Source: Paenibacillus sp. FSL H8-0332 (GTDB taxonomy: Bacteria > Bacillota > Bacilli > Paenibacillales > Paenibacillaceae). From it: DNA of 64,000 nucleotides. Under the pieces are notes generated by a model. The model was not told the DNA's origin, searched no databases, and saw nothing but the letters and a program-made list of their open reading frames with translations. Below, in pieces: positions 62,371 through 64,000 of the stretch (its first letter is position 1; each line of letters opens with the position of its first letter). The DNA is taken from positions 620,001 through 684,000 of the forward strand of contig NZ_CP150145.1 in the NCBI RefSeq assembly GCF_037963835.1, given 5' to 3'. Position numbers and translations under genes: made by a program.

Positions 62371-63513
62371 ATGTCCAAGAGCTTTGAAGTAACACTCCAA
62401 AAAGTAGTCGATCACTCTTACTTAATTGAAATTGGTGAGCATCTGTTTGCCTCATTGATCCGTGATTTGCAGCAGGGGCTGCTTATGGGGATTAGCAAAT
62501 ATGCGATTATTACAGACTCTACGGTGGAGCCGTTATATGGCCGTCCTTTACTAGAGCTGTTACGTCATGAGGGATTCCAAGTGGAATTGTTCTCCTTTCC
62601 GGCGGGCGAGAGCTCGAAGACCCGGGAGACGAAGGCAATGCTGGAGGACCAGTTGCTAAGCCATGCCTACGGCAGAGACTGCTGTATTATTGCGGTGGGG
62701 GGCGGAGCGGTGACGGATCTGGCAGGATTTCTGGCCGGGACCTTTGGCCGGGGAGTACCTTCTCTGAATTATGCCACCACCTTGCTGGCAGCAGCAGATG
62801 CCTCCGTTGGCGGCAAAACAGGCGTGAACACACCCGTCGCCACCAACCTGATAGGCGTCTTTCACCAGCCCCGTAAAGTATACATAGATTTGGCCGCTTG
62901 GCGCACACTCCCTTCCCGTGAGTTCAGAAGCGGTTTGGCCGAGACCATCAAGCACGCTTGTCTGGGCGATGAGCAGTTCTTCGGTTACCTGGAAGCGAAC
63001 ATGGACAGAATCATTACGGAAGATGGGGAGCTGATCCTGGATGCCGGGGTGTGCGAGCATATTGCGCTGACGAATTGTCGGATCAAATATGAAGTGGTAG
63101 AGCAGGACGAGCATGAAAGTAATCTGCGGCAGATTCTGAATCTGGGGCATACGGCAGGCCGGGCGCTTGAGGCGCTCAGCGGTTACCGGCTGCTGCATGG
63201 CGAGGCCATTGCAGTGGGGCTGGTCATCCAGGCGAAGCTGGGTGTGAAGTTTGGTTATATGACGGAGGAAGAGGCTAACCGGGTAGTGGCTTTGCTGAAG
63301 AAGGCGGGTCTGCCAACAGAGCTTCCAGAGTACATTTCAAACCGGGCGTTAGTGGACAAGATGTACACGGACAAAAAAGTGCGCAGCGGCCGCATCCGCT
63401 TCGTCTTCCAGGAAGGTATCGGGAGGATGAAGCTTTTCGCTGACGGCTCTTATTCGGTTCCAGTTGAAGAATCGGAGGTCATGGAGCTGCTGGAGGAGCT
63501 TCGTGGGAGCTGA
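62371..63513 (+). CDS. AroB-like sugar phosphate cyclase, divergent 3-dehydroquinate synthase homologue
   Basis: A 380-residue NAD-dependent enzyme of the 3-dehydroquinate synthase family. Zinc ligands are kept: Glu191 in LAETIKHA, His260 in LGHTAGR and His276 in LLHGEA. Asp143 and the Lys of 'ASVGGKTG' are also kept, as are the NAD-loop 'VGGGAVTDLAG' and the 'DKKVRSGRI' lysine. Two positions differ from the 3-dehydroquinate synthase I know: the family GHxxGH motif is GHTAGR (second His to Arg, residue 264), and the Lys before 'NLIG' is Thr158. It may be a different sugar phosphate cyclase or a diverged AroB. No other shikimate gene lies nearby; the neighbours are a nucleotidyltransferase and a TagA-like protein. 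Confidence 0.8.
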   Translation: MSKSFEVTLQKVVDHSYLIEIGEHLFASLIRDLQQGLLMGISKYAIITDSTVEPLYGRPLLELLRHEGFQVELFSFPAGESSKTRETKAMLEDQLLSHAYGRDCCIIAVGGGAVTDLAGFLAGTFGRGVPSLNYATTLLAAADASVGGKTGVNTPVATNLIGVFHQPRKVYIDLAAWRTLPSREFRSGLAETIKHACLGDEQFFGYLEANMDRIITEDGELILDAGVCEHIALTNCRIKYEVVEQDEHESNLRQILNLGHTAGRALEALSGYRLLHGEAIAVGLVIQAKLGVKFGYMTEEEANRVVALLKKAGLPTELPEYISNRALVDKMYTDKKVRSGRIRFVFQEGIGRMKLFADGSYSVPVEESEVMELLEELRGS

Positions 63514-63575
63514 AGCTGAAGCCGCATCCCTCCATTCTGGGTAATATAGAGAAATAGAGCTTAGGAGGGACGAAC

Positions 63576-63908
63576 ATGGGCAACCCGCTGAAGGAATTCA
63601 AGAACAGCATGGATGGGCTGAAGCAGTCACTGGACGGGGTAAAGCAATCCGTCGATGGACTGAAAGCTCCGATGGATGAGTTCAAAGCGAATATGCAGGA
63701 GACGGTGGAGTCGGCAAAGCTGCGGAGTGACGGGGTGAAGTCGGAGCTTGGGCGGATGAAGCAGTCGGTCAAGGATACTCAGGAGGTGCTTGGCGAGGTG
63801 AAGGAGACGCTGAGCGCATCGGCGGAGGTGCTGTACAAGAGGAAGCGATATCTAAGACTGTTCAGCCGCAAAAGAAAACCGCAAACCGCCAAGGCCCTCC
63901 GTTTGTAA
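63576..63908 (+). CDS. Small heptad-repeat (coiled-coil) protein
   Basis: A 110-residue protein after a strong aggagggacgaac. Residues about 12-40 are four heptads of the form D-G/E-hydrophobic-K-x-x-hydrophobic (DGLKQSL, DGVKQSV, DGLKAPM, DEFKANM), followed by another helical stretch and a basic tail (KRKRYLRLFSRKRKPQTAKALRL, shortened here to RKRKPQ). Probably an elongated helix or coiled coil; no known family. It is 62 bases from the AroB-like gene and ends before a terminator, so it may be the last gene of the operon. Confidence 0.65.
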   Translation: MGNPLKEFKNSMDGLKQSLDGVKQSVDGLKAPMDEFKANMQETVESAKLRSDGVKSELGRMKQSVKDTQEVLGEVKETLSASAEVLYKRKRYLRLFSRKRKPQTAKALRL

Positions 63909-63951
63909 TCTACACCCCACTTGTGCTGGGACATATTCCACGCGCCAAAAG

Positions 63952-64000
63952 AAAACGCAAGAGTCATGCGGCATCCGTACCGTGTGGCTCTTGCGTTTTT
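63952..64000 (+). terminator. Intrinsic terminator at the window end
   Basis: aaaacgcaagagtcatgcgg (from 63952) pairs with ccgtgtggctcttgcgtttt (63980-63999) through a long stem with a few G-T pairs, ending in T. Confidence 0.8.

Noticed and set aside
62687..63198. Minus-strand frames opposite the AroB-like gene
   Set aside because: Shadows of a gene with clear metal ligands; no ribosome binding site.

Overview
The window looks like chromosomal DNA from a spore-forming Paenibacillus-type Firmicute. Three things point there: a complete tricistronic gerA-type spore germination operon; YesM/YesN two-component regulators beside carbohydrate ABC importers that have no ATPase gene; and moderate G+C with strong AGGAGG-type ribosome binding sites and frequent TTG/GTG starts. 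I saw no rRNA, tRNA, CRISPR array, phage gene or transposase. All functions are read from the sequence and from knowledge of the families; no searches were run.

Layout. 1-5 kb: the C-terminal end of a DUF4132-type protein, a DUF4177-like small protein and a GAF/LuxR-type regulator. 4.1-8.7 kb: a compact chemosensory operon (MCP, CheW, and a CheA with an extra C-terminal CheW domain). 8.7-11.7 kb: a spermidine-synthase-like protein and a MATE exporter, divergent from a TetR regulator with three operator-like palindromes between them. 11.9-18.2 kb: beta-mannosidase, a DsbA/SpxH-like protein divergent from an HxlR regulator, a CYTH protein and threonine synthase. 18.2-19.5 kb: a 1.25 kb gene-free stretch full of repeats. 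19.5-26.9 kb: an oxidoreductase, a radical SAM/SPASM enzyme, an HssRS-like two-component system next to a membrane-anchored alpha/beta hydrolase, and a 699-residue methyltransferase. 26.9-44 kb: a carbohydrate-use region with alpha-xylosidase (YicI type), an SGNH esterase, a YesMN-type system divergent from a sugar ABC importer, LysR and AraC regulators, and a GH42 beta-galactosidase. 44.4-48.4 kb: the gerABC-type operon. 48.5-56.7 kb: YpsA, an amidase, a DUF6612-like lipoprotein, membrane and hypothetical proteins, a second OmpR/EnvZ-type pair and a YceI protein. 57-60 kb: a hypothetical protein, a Gfo/Idh/MocA oxidoreductase and an ADP-ribosylglycohydrolase. 60.6-64 kb: a probable operon of a nucleotidyltransferase, a WecG/TagA-family glycosyltransferase and an AroB-like cyclase, followed by a heptad-repeat protein.

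How it works together. The glycoside hydrolases (mannosidase, xylosidase, galactosidase), the esterase and the importer fit a plant-polysaccharide-degrading lifestyle; each is paired with a local AraC, LysR or YesMN regulator. The importer probably uses a shared MsmX-like ATPase encoded elsewhere.

Most unusual. (1) Several families of short dispersed intergenic repeats: an approximately 100 bp REP-like element, a TGCA-type repeat, a TGYA-CGAAA-TRCA palindrome whose arms covary, and a two-copy inverted-repeat element. (2) An AroB-like enzyme whose GHxxGH motif reads GHTAGR, next to a TagA-like enzyme whose usual PxQE motif reads PYSD; this may be a non-shikimate cyclitol or cell-surface pathway. 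(3) An HssRS-like system whose likely target box, a GTTCAT direct repeat, lies in front of a hydrolase rather than a heme exporter.
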